60,257 nt of DNA, taken from the NCBI RefSeq assembly GCF_021531655.1, contig NZ_JADYUF010000020.1:1-60257 (forward strand), written 5' to 3'. The notes below the pieces were generated by a model. It did not search any database and was not told the origin of the DNA. It saw only the letters and a list, made by a program, of their open reading frames with translations. Source of the DNA: Leyella stercorea. Its GTDB lineage: Bacteria > Bacteroidota > Bacteroidia > Bacteroidales > Bacteroidaceae. This document shows positions 32,984 through 41,137 of this stretch, one piece after another; within the stretch, counting starts at the first letter, position 1, and the number at the start of each line of letters is the position of its first letter. A program made the translations under genes and the position numbers.

Positions 32984-33171
32984 TCAATCAATAAACTAAC
33001 TCTATTACTTAATAATCGCGAAAGATTGATTATAATAAGTGGCATTTTGTGAAAATTCCCACAACGTATTTATTCTACAATATCAAACTGATACTATAAA
33101 ACCTGATAACATTGCACATAATATTACATGTGAAACGGAATTTTCGATAATTCAAGCGTCAGATGAAACAA
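32984..33171. other. Intergenic DNA left of the invertible segment
   Basis: AT-rich DNA between luxS and the terminator hairpin. A 74-codon frame crosses it (33039-33263) but its end is made of the recombination-site repeats and it has no promoter, so I do not call it. Confidence 0.4.
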
Positions 33172-33195
33172 AAAATGCCTCAAACGAGGCATTTT
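33172..33195 (-). terminator. Terminator facing the outward promoter of the invertible segment
   Basis: AAAATGCCT-caaacg-AGGCATTTT, a 9-bp perfect stem. Read on the minus strand it is followed by a T run, so it would stop transcripts coming out of the invertible segment in the orientation shown. It can also act on the plus strand. Confidence 0.8.
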
Positions 33196-33200
33196 ATATA

Positions 33201-33257
33201 TCCTGCGCGGAGATTGCAGTCTCCTGCGCAGAATTTTGCATTATCTCCTGCGCGGAG
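33201..33257. repeat. Three tandem recombination-site cores
   Basis: TCCTGCGCGGAGA (33201), TCCTGCGCAGAA (33222) and TCCTGCGCGGAGA (33246) lie 21 and 24 bp apart. Only the third is extended into the full 30-bp inverted repeat. The core is a palindrome-like CTCC-tgcgc-GGAG. Confidence 0.75.
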
Positions 33258-33271
33258 ATTTGAATTCGAGT
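33242..33271 (+). repeat. Left inverted repeat (IRL) of the invertible segment
   Basis: 30 bp, perfectly inverted at 34555-34584. It starts TATCTCCTGCGCGGAGATTT and ends GAATTCGAGT. It lies between the terminator at 33172 and the outward promoter at 33273. Confidence 0.95.
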
Positions 33272-33272
33272 G

Positions 33273-33304
33273 CAAATGTAGAAAGAATTATTGGAAACTG
33301 CAAG
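33273..33304 (-). promoter_or_regulatory. Outward promoter inside the invertible segment
   Basis: On the minus strand CTTG (33301-33304), 20 bp, TACATTTG (33273-33280). Transcription would begin inside IRL and run left into the terminator at 33172-33195. After inversion the same promoter would lie at about 34522-34553 and read right into the collagen-like lipoprotein gene at 34807. Confidence 0.72.
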
Positions 33305-33515
33305 AGATTTAGTCTTTTTTTCAAAAAAATTTAAAATTTGCATCATCGCCTTATTATTTATCGTCATTCCTTATCTGTTAAACAATGTTTTGTGCGGACA
33401 CAATGTTGTTATTTTTTGTTTGTAGGTACAATATTGAATTGATTTGTACGTTGTGGATAAGCTACATTTTGCTACATCCTATATTCATTCTGCGCGTATA
33501 AATTACATTATTTAT

Positions 33516-34598
33516 ATGATATTTAAGATAGAATTACCTAAGGATTTGATGACTGATGGTATTATGCGTGAAGAATATACAATAAGATTGGCAAAGACGT
33601 CTGACAGCGTCAATGTCGTACCAACCAATACCGTGTCAAATAGTGAGAATAATGTGTCAATGACACTTGGCTCATTCGTAGAATTGCTTGTCGGACAGCT
33701 ACGTGCCAACAATAAGGTGCGTGTTCAGGAAACTTATACCGCAGCACTCAATCGTTTTCTAATATTTCGTGGAGGCCACGATATTGCACTCACCGACATC
33801 GACAGTGTAATAATTGAGGCTTTCGAGAGTCGTCTGCGCCAAGATGGTCTTACTCTTAACACTATCTCGTTCTATATGAGGGTGTTACGGGCTATTTACA
33901 ACAAAGCTGTACGTAGATTGTCTATTGCCAACCTACGTCCGTTTGACAATGTCTACACCGGATTTCCGCGCACAGTGAAGCGTGCAGTAGATGCCGGTAT
34001 CATATCCGTTGTGCTCAATTGTGTACCTAAAAACGCTGAGGAGGCATTGGCTCGCGACCTTTTCCTTTTCAGCTTCTACACCCGTGGCATGTCGTTTGTG
34101 GATATTGTCAATCTGCGCAAGAGCGACGTGCGCAACGGACAGCTTGTATATATCCGCCAGAAGACGGGCCAGGAACTGCGTGTGGCTTGGCGCGAAAATA
34201 TGCAGGCGATTGTCGACAGACACCCTTCGCTCGATAGCGAACATCTTTTGGGCGTGCTCAACAGCCATTTGGATTTGAGCTTGCGTCGTCAGTATCTACA
34301 GCAACAAAATAAAGTAAACTATTATCTGCGCCGACTTTCCATAAGATTGGCGCTGCCCAAACCGCTTACCATGTACGTTGCGCGCCACTCGTGGGCTACT
34401 ATTGCTCGTGGAATGCATATTCCGGTCAGCGTCATAAGCGATAGTCTGGGGCACGACTCTGAAAAAACCACTCAAATCTACCTGAAAAGCATTGATGAAG
34501 ACATCATCGATCGTACCAACGATATGCTTATGGCTGCGATAGAAAAGGGTGGCAACTCGAATTCAAATCTCCGCGCAGGAGATACAAGAATGGAGTAG
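33516..34598 (+). CDS. Tyrosine site-specific recombinase (invertase)
   Basis: A 360-residue phage-integrase family recombinase with an N-terminal SAM-like core-binding domain (about residues 55-155) and a catalytic domain. The first Arg is in FYTRGMSFVDIVNL, the RH pair in YVARHSWATIA (Tyr replaces the usual first His, as is common in Bacteroidales invertases), the second His in SLGHDSEKTT, and the nucleophile Tyr in TQIYLKSID. The start ATG 33516 (MIFKIELPKD) is preferred to an upstream one at 33444. The whole gene lies between 30-bp inverted repeats, and the right repeat is inside its last codons, so inversion would change the C-terminal tail. The expected job is to invert its own segment. 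Confidence 0.92.
   Translation: MIFKIELPKDLMTDGIMREEYTIRLAKTSDSVNVVPTNTVSNSENNVSMTLGSFVELLVGQLRANNKVRVQETYTAALNRFLIFRGGHDIALTDIDSVIIEAFESRLRQDGLTLNTISFYMRVLRAIYNKAVRRLSIANLRPFDNVYTGFPRTVKRAVDAGIISVVLNCVPKNAEEALARDLFLFSFYTRGMSFVDIVNLRKSDVRNGQLVYIRQKTGQELRVAWRENMQAIVDRHPSLDSEHLLGVLNSHLDLSLRRQYLQQQNKVNYYLRRLSIRLALPKPLTMYVARHSWATIARGMHIPVSVISDSLGHDSEKTTQIYLKSIDEDIIDRTNDMLMAAIEKGGNSNSNLRAGDTRME
34555..34584 (-). repeat. Right inverted repeat (IRR) of the invertible segment
   Basis: 30 bp, exact reverse complement of 33242-33271. It encodes residues from about 346 to 356 of the recombinase (NSNSNLRAGD). Confidence 0.95.
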
Positions 34599-34806
34599 CA
34601 ATTTTAGCATTATGTAACGAATAGCTAAATTGAAAAGAATGTAGACTTAGCGGTTTACACTGCCAGTCAGAGAATGTATATATAGTATGGCTAATGAAGA
34701 AGAGCATTAGTCGTATTGTTGTATTAACACGTTCGTTTTAAGGCGATTACGTTAGATATTAGATAATTGAGTATTGATAATAGTTTAATTAATTTTTTTA
34801 AATCGT
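34599..34806 (+). promoter_or_regulatory. Promoterless leader of the collagen-like lipoprotein gene
   Basis: 208 bp of AT-rich DNA. TTTG does not occur anywhere in it on the plus strand, so no TAnnTTTG box is present. It would become the 5' leader of a transcript from the inverted promoter. Confidence 0.6.
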
Positions 34807-37800
34807 ATGAACAAAAAGTATTTTAGCGTATTGCTGATGGGTGCTCTTGCTGTAGCATCCGTGGGTACTATTACGTCTTGTAAGGACTACGATGACGATA
34901 TCAGCGGTCTCCAGACCCAGATCGATCAGTTGTCGGAGGCTATCAAGGACATTCAGGCCCAGATCAAGAACGGTGCAATCCTTACTTCTGTTACTCCGGT
35001 AGCTGACGGTATCAAGATTACATTGAACGAGAACGGCCAGTCTAAGGACTATACCATTACCAATGGTAAGGACGGTGCTGCTGGTGCAACTGGTGCTGCT
35101 GGTAAGGACGGTAAGTCTTGGCAAATCGGTGAAAACGGCAACTGGTGGTACAACGACGGTACTGGTTTGAAGGATTCAGGTCTTCCTTCACGTGGCGAAA
35201 AGGGCGAGCAGGGCGAAACTGGCGCTCAGGGTCCTACTGGTGAAAAGGGCGAAACTGGCGCAACTGGCGCTCAGGGTCCTGCTGGTGAAAAGGGCGAAAC
35301 TGGCGCACCTGGCGCACCTGGCGCACCTGGTGTTCCGGGTAAGCCTGGTCAGAACGGTGCTTACTATGTTCCTAATGCCGAGACCGGATTCTTCGACAAG
35401 TATCAGGATGGCAAGAAGGTTGAGTCTACAAACATCAAGTTCTGGGGCGAAGGCACGATCACCGCAACATGGGAGAAGAACGTTCTTACTCTCGTAGGTG
35501 TTAAGGATGCTAAGGATGGTAAGGTTGTTATCAACCTCAACTCAGAGCTCCGCTCATTGGTGTTCAGCCCGTCATACTATGTAGACGGTGTTGAGGCTAT
35601 CAATCTTGCTGCATATAATTATCAGTCATATTATGTAAAAGAGGTGAATGCAAATGAAGACTTCTCTGAGGATACTCCTACACAGAAGACTTCAGACAAG
35701 CATGTTTACTATGCTCCTGATATGAACGCTGCTTATTTCTTGAATCCTTCTAACGCAGCCGTTACTGAGGATGCCAAGGATTACAAGTTCCTCGTAAGCA
35801 ACGCACAGTATGTATCAACACGTGCAGCCAACAATCCTATCTTCACAGTTAAGACTGTTAAGAATAGCAATGGCATGGTTGATGTACATGCAAGATACAA
35901 CCACGATGAGGCTCTCAAGCAGCTTGACTTGAAGAATGACCAGAAGAATATGACTCTCGTAGCTCTGCAGTATACAAAGGACGGCGCTGTCGTAACATCT
36001 GACTTCGCTACTCTGCGTGCTTCATACTACACAAATGTTCAGATTCTCAATGCTAAGTCAACTCGCAAGCAGAAGACCTCATCACAGTTGTGGGATGGTG
36101 CTGCTAAGGCTATTAAGAGCAACTATGGTACTATAAAGGACAAGACTCCTATCGCTACTGTTAAGTACGACAACGATAAGGGTATCGACCTCCGTGAGTA
36201 TGTTTGCACATACTGGTGGGATGCTGCTGCTAACAAGGGCAGAATCGTAGAGACTAAGGATGCTACTGAAAAGGCTGTTGAGAAGGACGGCTTCAAGTAT
36301 ACATTCGAGCTTGTAGGTTATCATAAGGGCGAAAACGAGACTTCTCAGAGTGCTCACGCTGCTATCGCAGCTGACGGCTACACTCTGCGTCCTCAGGTAG
36401 TTGACGACAACGGTAAGCAGCTTCCTTATGGCGCTGCCCAGAAGCGTTCTACTATCGGTCGTGAGCCGTTGGTACGTGTTGTCCTCAATGATACTGTTAA
36501 CAACCACATCGTTGCTGTAGGCTATCTGAAGGTACAGATCGTAGAGAATGAGGTTGAGGCTGAACCGACACAGATCACTGTTCCGTTCGCTGATGACACT
36601 AAGTTCAATTTGAACTGCGACAACAACAAACCTGCACTTGCTAAGAACATCACTTGGTACGAGATTGAGAACCAGGTTCTCGCTCACGCTGATGTTAACA
36701 TGTCTAAGAAGGACTTCGAGGATACATACAAGCTCGATGGCGACAACTCATCTGACTTGGCTCAGTTCGAGGAGAACACTATCGATGCAGCTGCTCTTAC
36801 AAGTCCTATCGGTAAGGTTGCCGTTACTACAGCTGACGTTCAGGGTACTATGACTCAGGTTCTTCAGTGGACTATCACAGGTCAGGAGGCTTACTCTATC
36901 TTCAAGGACAAGAACGTTAAGGAGTACTCTACTTACGTACGTTACACCTTGAAGCCTGGTAAGACTGCTACTCACAAGTACATCTACGTTAAGTTCACAT
37001 GGACTCCTGCTGAAATCAATATCGATCCAGTAACAACGTTCAACAATGTGAACAAGATTGAGAAGTCTTGGTATGCTCAGAACTCACTCGTTGCTGGTAC
37101 TGGCTATAACGAAATCCACGGCAACGTAGAGCAGATGGGTAAGGATGACTCAAACGACGAGTTTGTATTCGACATCAAGAACACTCTCGTTGGCAACAAG
37201 ATTACTCTCGACAAGATGGATGCTCCTTACAATGTTCTTGAGAGCATTGTAAACAAACAGGCTTCATTCAGCTTCGTTGATGGTCACGACTTCTACGCAA
37301 GCGCTGACGGTAAGACTCTCTTTGGCGACAAGGCTAAGACATTCAAAGTTGCTACAATGACAACTACTGGTGTTGTTAAAATGTCTAAGGATGCTCAGGC
37401 TCTTGTATTGCTCAACGCTTACAGTCCTAAGGAGTTGGCCAACGTTCTTACTGCTCGTGTAGCTGTTAAGTCGAAAACTTGCTGGGGTGCTCCTATCGTT
37501 GTTAACAACAATGAGTTCGACGTTAAGTTCATCCGTCCTATCTCTGTAGAGGGTGCTTCTGCTGAGTTCACAGATGCTGTTAAGACAACAGCTCCGGTTA
37601 AGTTGACATTCACAAACTGGAATGGTTACGACTTCACTGATCCGAAACGTGCATTTGCTCCGACTGACTACTTTAAGTACTACAAGGTTACCAAGATTGC
37701 TCTTGATACCAAGAATGCTACAACTAACCTCAATGGTGGCAACGAGAAACTGAGCGAGGTTACTACGAAGATCCAGCTGAGCTACACTGCTCCTACAGGC

Positions 37801-37977
37801 AAATTCATCGCAGCTGACAATTATGGTACTTTGACATACAACAACAATGGTACAACAGTAGGTGACTTCACAATCACTATCCCTGCTGAGATCACATACG
37901 AGTGGGGTGTACTGAAGACCAACGTTATCGTTAAGGTTAACAAGTCACAGGTTGCAGCAAAGACTGTTAAGAAGTAA
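34807..37977 (+). CDS. Collagen-like repeat surface lipoprotein
   Basis: A 1056-residue predicted lipoprotein. The signal peptide ends at the lipobox ITSC (Cys25), followed by KDYDDD, an acidic start typical of surface-exported lipoproteins in Bacteroidetes. Residues about 32-60 (GLQTQIDQLSEAIKDIQAQI) form a coiled coil that could trimerise. After a short beta region and KDGAAGATGAAGKDG, a run of about 17 Gly-X-Y triplets (GEKGETGATGAQGPAGEKG and similar, about residues 125-180) forms a collagen-like stalk. The remaining 850 residues look like beta-rich adhesin-like domains with no motif I can name. Codon use is highly biased. A terminator follows at 38017-38053. Expression probably depends on the invertible promoter. 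Confidence 0.85.
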   Translation: MNKKYFSVLLMGALAVASVGTITSCKDYDDDISGLQTQIDQLSEAIKDIQAQIKNGAILTSVTPVADGIKITLNENGQSKDYTITNGKDGAAGATGAAGKDGKSWQIGENGNWWYNDGTGLKDSGLPSRGEKGEQGETGAQGPTGEKGETGATGAQGPAGEKGETGAPGAPGAPGVPGKPGQNGAYYVPNAETGFFDKYQDGKKVESTNIKFWGEGTITATWEKNVLTLVGVKDAKDGKVVINLNSELRSLVFSPSYYVDGVEAINLAAYNYQSYYVKEVNANEDFSEDTPTQKTSDKHVYYAPDMNAAYFLNPSNAAVTEDAKDYKFLVSNAQYVSTRAANNPIFTVKTVKNSNGMVDVHARYNHDEALKQLDLKNDQKNMTLVALQYTKDGAVVTSDFATLRASYYTNVQILNAKSTRKQKTSSQLWDGAAKAIKSNYGTIKDKTPIATVKYDNDKGIDLREYVCTYWWDAAANKGRIVETKDATEKAVEKDGFKYTFELVGYHKGENETSQSAHAAIAADGYTLRPQVVDDNGKQLPYGAAQKRSTIGREPLVRVVLNDTVNNHIVAVGYLKVQIVENEVEAEPTQITVPFADDTKFNLNCDNNKPALAKNITWYEIENQVLAHADVNMSKKDFEDTYKLDGDNSSDLAQFEENTIDAAALTSPIGKVAVTTADVQGTMTQVLQWTITGQEAYSIFKDKNVKEYSTYVRYTLKPGKTATHKYIYVKFTWTPAEINIDPVTTFNNVNKIEKSWYAQNSLVAGTGYNEIHGNVEQMGKDDSNDEFVFDIKNTLVGNKITLDKMDAPYNVLESIVNKQASFSFVDGHDFYASADGKTLFGDKAKTFKVATMTTTGVVKMSKDAQALVLLNAYSPKELANVLTARVAVKSKTCWGAPIVVNNNEFDVKFIRPISVEGASAEFTDAVKTTAPVKLTFTNWNGYDFTDPKRAFAPTDYFKYYKVTKIALDTKNATTNLNGGNEKLSEVTTKIQLSYTAPTGKFIAADNYGTLTYNNNGTTVGDFTITIPAEITYEWGVLKTNVIVKVNKSQVAAKTVKK
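35194..35355 (+). repeat. In-frame DNA repeats encoding the Gly-X-Y stalk
   Basis: Repeats of GGTGAAAAGGGCGAAACTGG and GCTCAGGGTCCT blocks, and three tandem copies of GGCGCACCT, encode the collagen-like region. They are nearly identical at the DNA level, so length change by slippage or recombination in multiples of 9 bp is likely. Confidence 0.75.
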
Positions 37978-38016
37978 CGGTTTTTGAACTTTTTCATACA
38001 ATAACTAATAACGGAT

Positions 38017-38053
38017 GGCAGGCATGGCTGTGAAGCGCGTGCCTGCCTTTTTT
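38017..38053 (+). terminator. Terminator after the collagen-like gene
   Basis: GGCAGGCATGG...CGTGCCTGCCTTTTTT: strong GC stem and T run. Confidence 0.9.
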
Positions 38054-38084
38054 CACAATATAAACATTAAGAGACAGCGTTAAG

Positions 38085-38681
38085 ATGAAACACATTTTTA
38101 AAAGTCAATATGTTCTTGCAATAGCCGTTGCTATTGTTATGTTTGCTGCCGTTGGCTGTAAACAGAAAAAGCCCGCACCTACTGAGACTGGTTTCGAACT
38201 GTCAATGACAAATGCCGACTCAACAGCCGTGGTGCAGCTTGTAGACCAGTTCTTTGGCTATGCCGAGAACGAATGCTATACGGAGGCTGCTGCCATGCTT
38301 TTCACTGCACATACTGAGGCTGATTCGCTCTATCTTGAACCGGAACCTCTCAACAATGAGCAACTTGGTGTAATGATAAGCAAGCTCAAGGCACTCAAGA
38401 TAAAGAGTCATCATATCGACTACATCAAGTTCAATGAGACCTATCTCAATGAGGTGAAGTGTACGGTCTTTCTTTCTGAAGAGGTTGAGGGTCCTAATGC
38501 TATCCGCACCGTGTTCTACTTTAAGCCGGTCGACTATATGGGAGCTTGGAAACTGTGTGTGATGGATTCTCCTTCGGGCGATCACGCTGTTGTCGATCCA
38601 AGCAAGCGCGATTCAGTGACGAACTCTTACGAAGGACAGATGCGTGAGAAAAACCTCAAGAAACTTGAGAGTAAGAAATAA
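38085..38681 (+). CDS. Hypothetical lipoprotein
   Basis: A 198-residue protein with a lipoprotein signal peptide (lipobox AVGC, Cys near residue 25, then KQKKPAP). The mature part has an NTF2-like or DUF4878-like look (VVQLVDQFFGYAENECYTEAA at about 45-65), a cystatin-like fold that often binds small molecules or peptides, but I cannot assign a function. It follows the terminator of the collagen-like gene and precedes the OmpA-family gene by 36 bp, so it probably forms a pair with the latter. Confidence 0.75.
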   Translation: MKHIFKSQYVLAIAVAIVMFAAVGCKQKKPAPTETGFELSMTNADSTAVVQLVDQFFGYAENECYTEAAAMLFTAHTEADSLYLEPEPLNNEQLGVMISKLKALKIKSHHIDYIKFNETYLNEVKCTVFLSEEVEGPNAIRTVFYFKPVDYMGAWKLCVMDSPSGDHAVVDPSKRDSVTNSYEGQMREKNLKKLESKK

Positions 38682-38717
38682 ACTAACAAGTAAATAAACT
38701 ACTAAATATCTTAAAGT

Positions 38718-39863
38718 ATGAAATCAATAAAGACATTTTTGGCAGCTTCATTGCTTGCTGCAGGGACAATGACTGCTGCAGCTCAGGCTACTTATACAGA
38801 CCAGGAAGGCAACGACTATCAGTTTAAGAAGCACCTGTTCCTCGACCTTCAGGCTGGTGGACAGTACACACTCGGCGAAGGCAAGTTCGGCGATATGCTC
38901 TCACCAAACTTCCAGATTGGCTTGGGCTATCAGTTCTCGCCCGCTTTCGCAATGCGTCTGCAGGCTAACGGACTTCAGAGCCGTGGCGGATGGTCGGGCT
39001 TCCGTGACAAGGTAGGCGACGCCCCCTTCACAGCTAAGTATAAGTTCAACTATGTTGCTCCTGGTGTTGACTTCATGCTCAACCTCAGCAACCTTGTCTG
39101 TGGTTGGAACCCCAACCGCGTACTCAACGTTACAGCATTCCTCGGTGCTGGTGTCAATGTGGCATACGGCAACGACGAGGTGCAGGATATCGCTGCCAAT
39201 CTGCAGAATCTCAACAAGTACAATCTTGAGTATCTCTGGGACGGCACTAAGGCACGTCCGTTTGGTCGTGGCGGTGTAGACGTTTCTATTCGTGTCAGCA
39301 AGAACGTAAGCATCATGCTCGAGGGCAATGCCAATGTTCTCACCGACAAGTACAACTCAAAGAAGGCAGGCAATTCCGACTGGTATTTCAATGCTTTGGC
39401 TGGTGTGCGCATCAATCTTGGCAAGAGCCATACAAAGCGCCAGAAGCCGCAGCCGGTTGAGGAAACTCCGGCACCAGCTCCAGCACCAGTACAGGAGTAT
39501 GTAGCTCCCGTAGAGCAGCCTAAGGCTGAGCCAAAGATAGAGGACATCCGTCGCGACGTATTCTTCCTCATCAACTCTAAGACTATCCGTACTCAGGAGC
39601 AGCATAAGATTCAGGAGATTGTCGACTTCCTCCAAAACAATCCTGAGGCTAAGGTAGAGGTGACTGGCTATGCCGATGCCGGCACAGGCAACAATACTAT
39701 CAACGACCGCCTTGCAAAGCAGCGTGCTCAGGTTGTTACAAAGGCTCTCGTCGAGAAGTATGGCATTGCTAAGGAACGTATTTCTACAGATTCAAAGGGT
39801 GCACGTGTTCAGCCGTTTGCTGAAAACAATAAGAACCGTGTTACTATCATGATAGCAAAGTAG
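38718..39863 (+). CDS. OmpA-family outer-membrane protein
   Basis: A 381-residue protein: signal peptide (1-22, AAAQA), an N-terminal eight-stranded beta-barrel-like domain (about 35-235; FLDLQAGGQYTLGEG, FQIGLGYQFSPAFAMRLQ), a Pro/Ala/Glu linker (VEETPAPAPAPVQEYVAPVE), and a C-terminal OmpA peptidoglycan-binding domain (about 275-380; VEVTGYADAGTGNNTINDRLAKQRAQ). It anchors the outer membrane to peptidoglycan. The canonical Asp and Arg of the DAP-binding site are present in YADAGTGN and NDRLAKQR. It is closed by a strong terminator at 39925-39973. Confidence 0.92.
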   Translation: MKSIKTFLAASLLAAGTMTAAAQATYTDQEGNDYQFKKHLFLDLQAGGQYTLGEGKFGDMLSPNFQIGLGYQFSPAFAMRLQANGLQSRGGWSGFRDKVGDAPFTAKYKFNYVAPGVDFMLNLSNLVCGWNPNRVLNVTAFLGAGVNVAYGNDEVQDIAANLQNLNKYNLEYLWDGTKARPFGRGGVDVSIRVSKNVSIMLEGNANVLTDKYNSKKAGNSDWYFNALAGVRINLGKSHTKRQKPQPVEETPAPAPAPVQEYVAPVEQPKAEPKIEDIRRDVFFLINSKTIRTQEQHKIQEIVDFLQNNPEAKVEVTGYADAGTGNNTINDRLAKQRAQVVTKALVEKYGIAKERISTDSKGARVQPFAENNKNRVTIMIAK

Positions 39864-39924
39864 TATGTATGGTTTTCAGAACTTGTGAAAGTTCTATATG
39901 GTTTAAAATGTAGGTATAATGTAA

Positions 39925-39973
39925 AGGGGATGCACCAAGACTTTAATGTCTTGATGCATCCCCCACTTTTTTG
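39925..39973 (+). terminator. Terminator after the OmpA-family gene
   Basis: GGGGATGCACCAAGAC-tttaat-GTCTTGATGCATCCCC followed by a T run: a 16-bp stem with one mismatch. Confidence 0.92.
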
Positions 39974-40111
39974 TGTTTTTCAGAAACAATCAATATTAAC
40001 CTATAACCTAACTAAAACCTACTATGTGTAACCTACTAATCTATGTGTAACCTAATAATCAATTCATTCTCAAATGTTCTTACATTATGTATTCTGCAAT
40101 ATATGTACCAA
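39974..40111. other. Intergenic DNA between two terminators
   Basis: AT-rich spacer between the OmpA-family and cdsA terminators. It holds a 19-bp tandem repeat with the core CTATGTGTAACCTA (about 40023-40060) and no gene I can support. Confidence 0.5.
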
Positions 40112-40160
40112 CAAAAAAGCGCTGACATTCTGTCGCAATTAATGACAGGATGTCAGCACT
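40112..40160 (-). terminator. Terminator of the rsfS-ftsH-cdsA unit
   Basis: GCTGACAT-C-CTGTC...GACAG-ATGTCAGC on the minus strand, then TTTTTTG: a long stem with one mismatch downstream of cdsA. Confidence 0.85.
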
Positions 40161-40200
40161 CTATATAGGAGGCTATTGCGTCCTCGCCGTAGCCTGAGAA

Positions 40201-41070
40201 TTACATCAGCGTAAGTGTATACAGATAAATCACGGCTGCCGGAATAGCCATCAGCGACGAGTCGAAGCGGTCGAGCATGCCACCGTGTCCTGGCAGAATG
40301 TTGCCCGAGTCCTTGATGCCTATGGTGCGCTTGAACAGCGACTCCACGAGGTCGCCCCATGTTCCGAAGAACACGACTACGAGCCCCATACCAATCCACT
40401 GTGTTATATTGAGCGATACCTCAGCATTGCCTGTGTGCATGTCAGAGTTCTCGTACATGCCAATCAAGGCTGCTACTACAATTACCAGAATGCCGCCTCC
40501 AATACTTCCTTCCCAACTCTTGCCCGGCGACACACGTGGAAACAGCTTGTGCTTGCCGAAGAGCGAACCGCTCAGGTAGGCACCTGTGTCGTTGGTCCAG
40601 AGGAAAATGAACACACTCAGCGGCAGCAGCGATGTATAAACCACACCGTCGGCAGTGCCTCTGAATGCCAGCACGTTGAGCATCGAGAGGGGTAGGGCGA
40701 TGTACATCTGCGACAGCATGGTGTATGCCCAGTTGTTGATGGGGTTGGGCGCTTTGGTGTACAGCTCCGATATGAACATATACACTACAGTCAGCAGATA
40801 GGGGATGAATACTGCCGACGGCACTATGCCCGAACAGAAGCCCGCAACGCCGAAGAACAGATATACACCTGCCACAGTGGCGAGAAAGCGGTTTACCGTC
40901 ACATTCTCGATGTTGTTTACAATGCCCGTATATTCCCACACGGTCAGTCCGGTAATCAGTGCAAACAATAGTATCATAGCCTCGGGGCGCAGGAAGCATG
41001 TCACTACAGCTGCCACGAATATCACGCCTGTAATCGAGCGTACGATGAGGTTTTTCATTTTATCACTCAT
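40201..41070 (-). CDS. cdsA: Phosphatidate cytidylyltransferase
   Basis: A 289-residue membrane enzyme that makes CDP-diacylglycerol for phospholipid synthesis. About eight transmembrane helices. The family signature near the C-terminus is visible as VSPGKSWEGSIGG and FKRTIGIKDSGNILPGHGGMLDRFDS, with the catalytic Asp residues. It follows ftsH on the minus strand after 62 bp containing a REP-like hairpin. Confidence 0.95.
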   Translation of the reverse strand: MSDKMKNLIVRSITGVIFVAAVVTCFLRPEAMILLFALITGLTVWEYTGIVNNIENVTVNRFLATVAGVYLFFGVAGFCSGIVPSAVFIPYLLTVVYMFISELYTKAPNPINNWAYTMLSQMYIALPLSMLNVLAFRGTADGVVYTSLLPLSVFIFLWTNDTGAYLSGSLFGKHKLFPRVSPGKSWEGSIGGGILVIVVAALIGMYENSDMHTGNAEVSLNITQWIGMGLVVVFFGTWGDLVESLFKRTIGIKDSGNILPGHGGMLDRFDSSLMAIPAAVIYLYTLTLM

Positions 41071-41109
41071 AGTCTGAAAGAAGTTTGTTTTATTAGTATT
41101 TTCTTATTG

Positions 41110-41137
41110 GCGGTGGAGGCCAAATGCCTCCGCTACT
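41110..41137. repeat. REP-like hairpin at the ftsH stop codon
   Basis: Minus strand GTAGCGGAGGC-attt-GGCCTCCACCGC starts at the ftsH stop codon. It shares GTAGCGGAGGC with the hairpin after pepT (27002-27030). Confidence 0.6.

Noticed and set aside
33039..33263. 74-codon gene left of the invertible segment
   Set aside because: Its end consists of recombination-site repeats (SCAEI units are a by-product), it crosses the terminator hairpin, and no promoter precedes it.
33444..33515. Earlier start of the recombinase
   Set aside because: The added residues are not conserved-looking, and ATG 33516 gives the usual N-terminus for the family.
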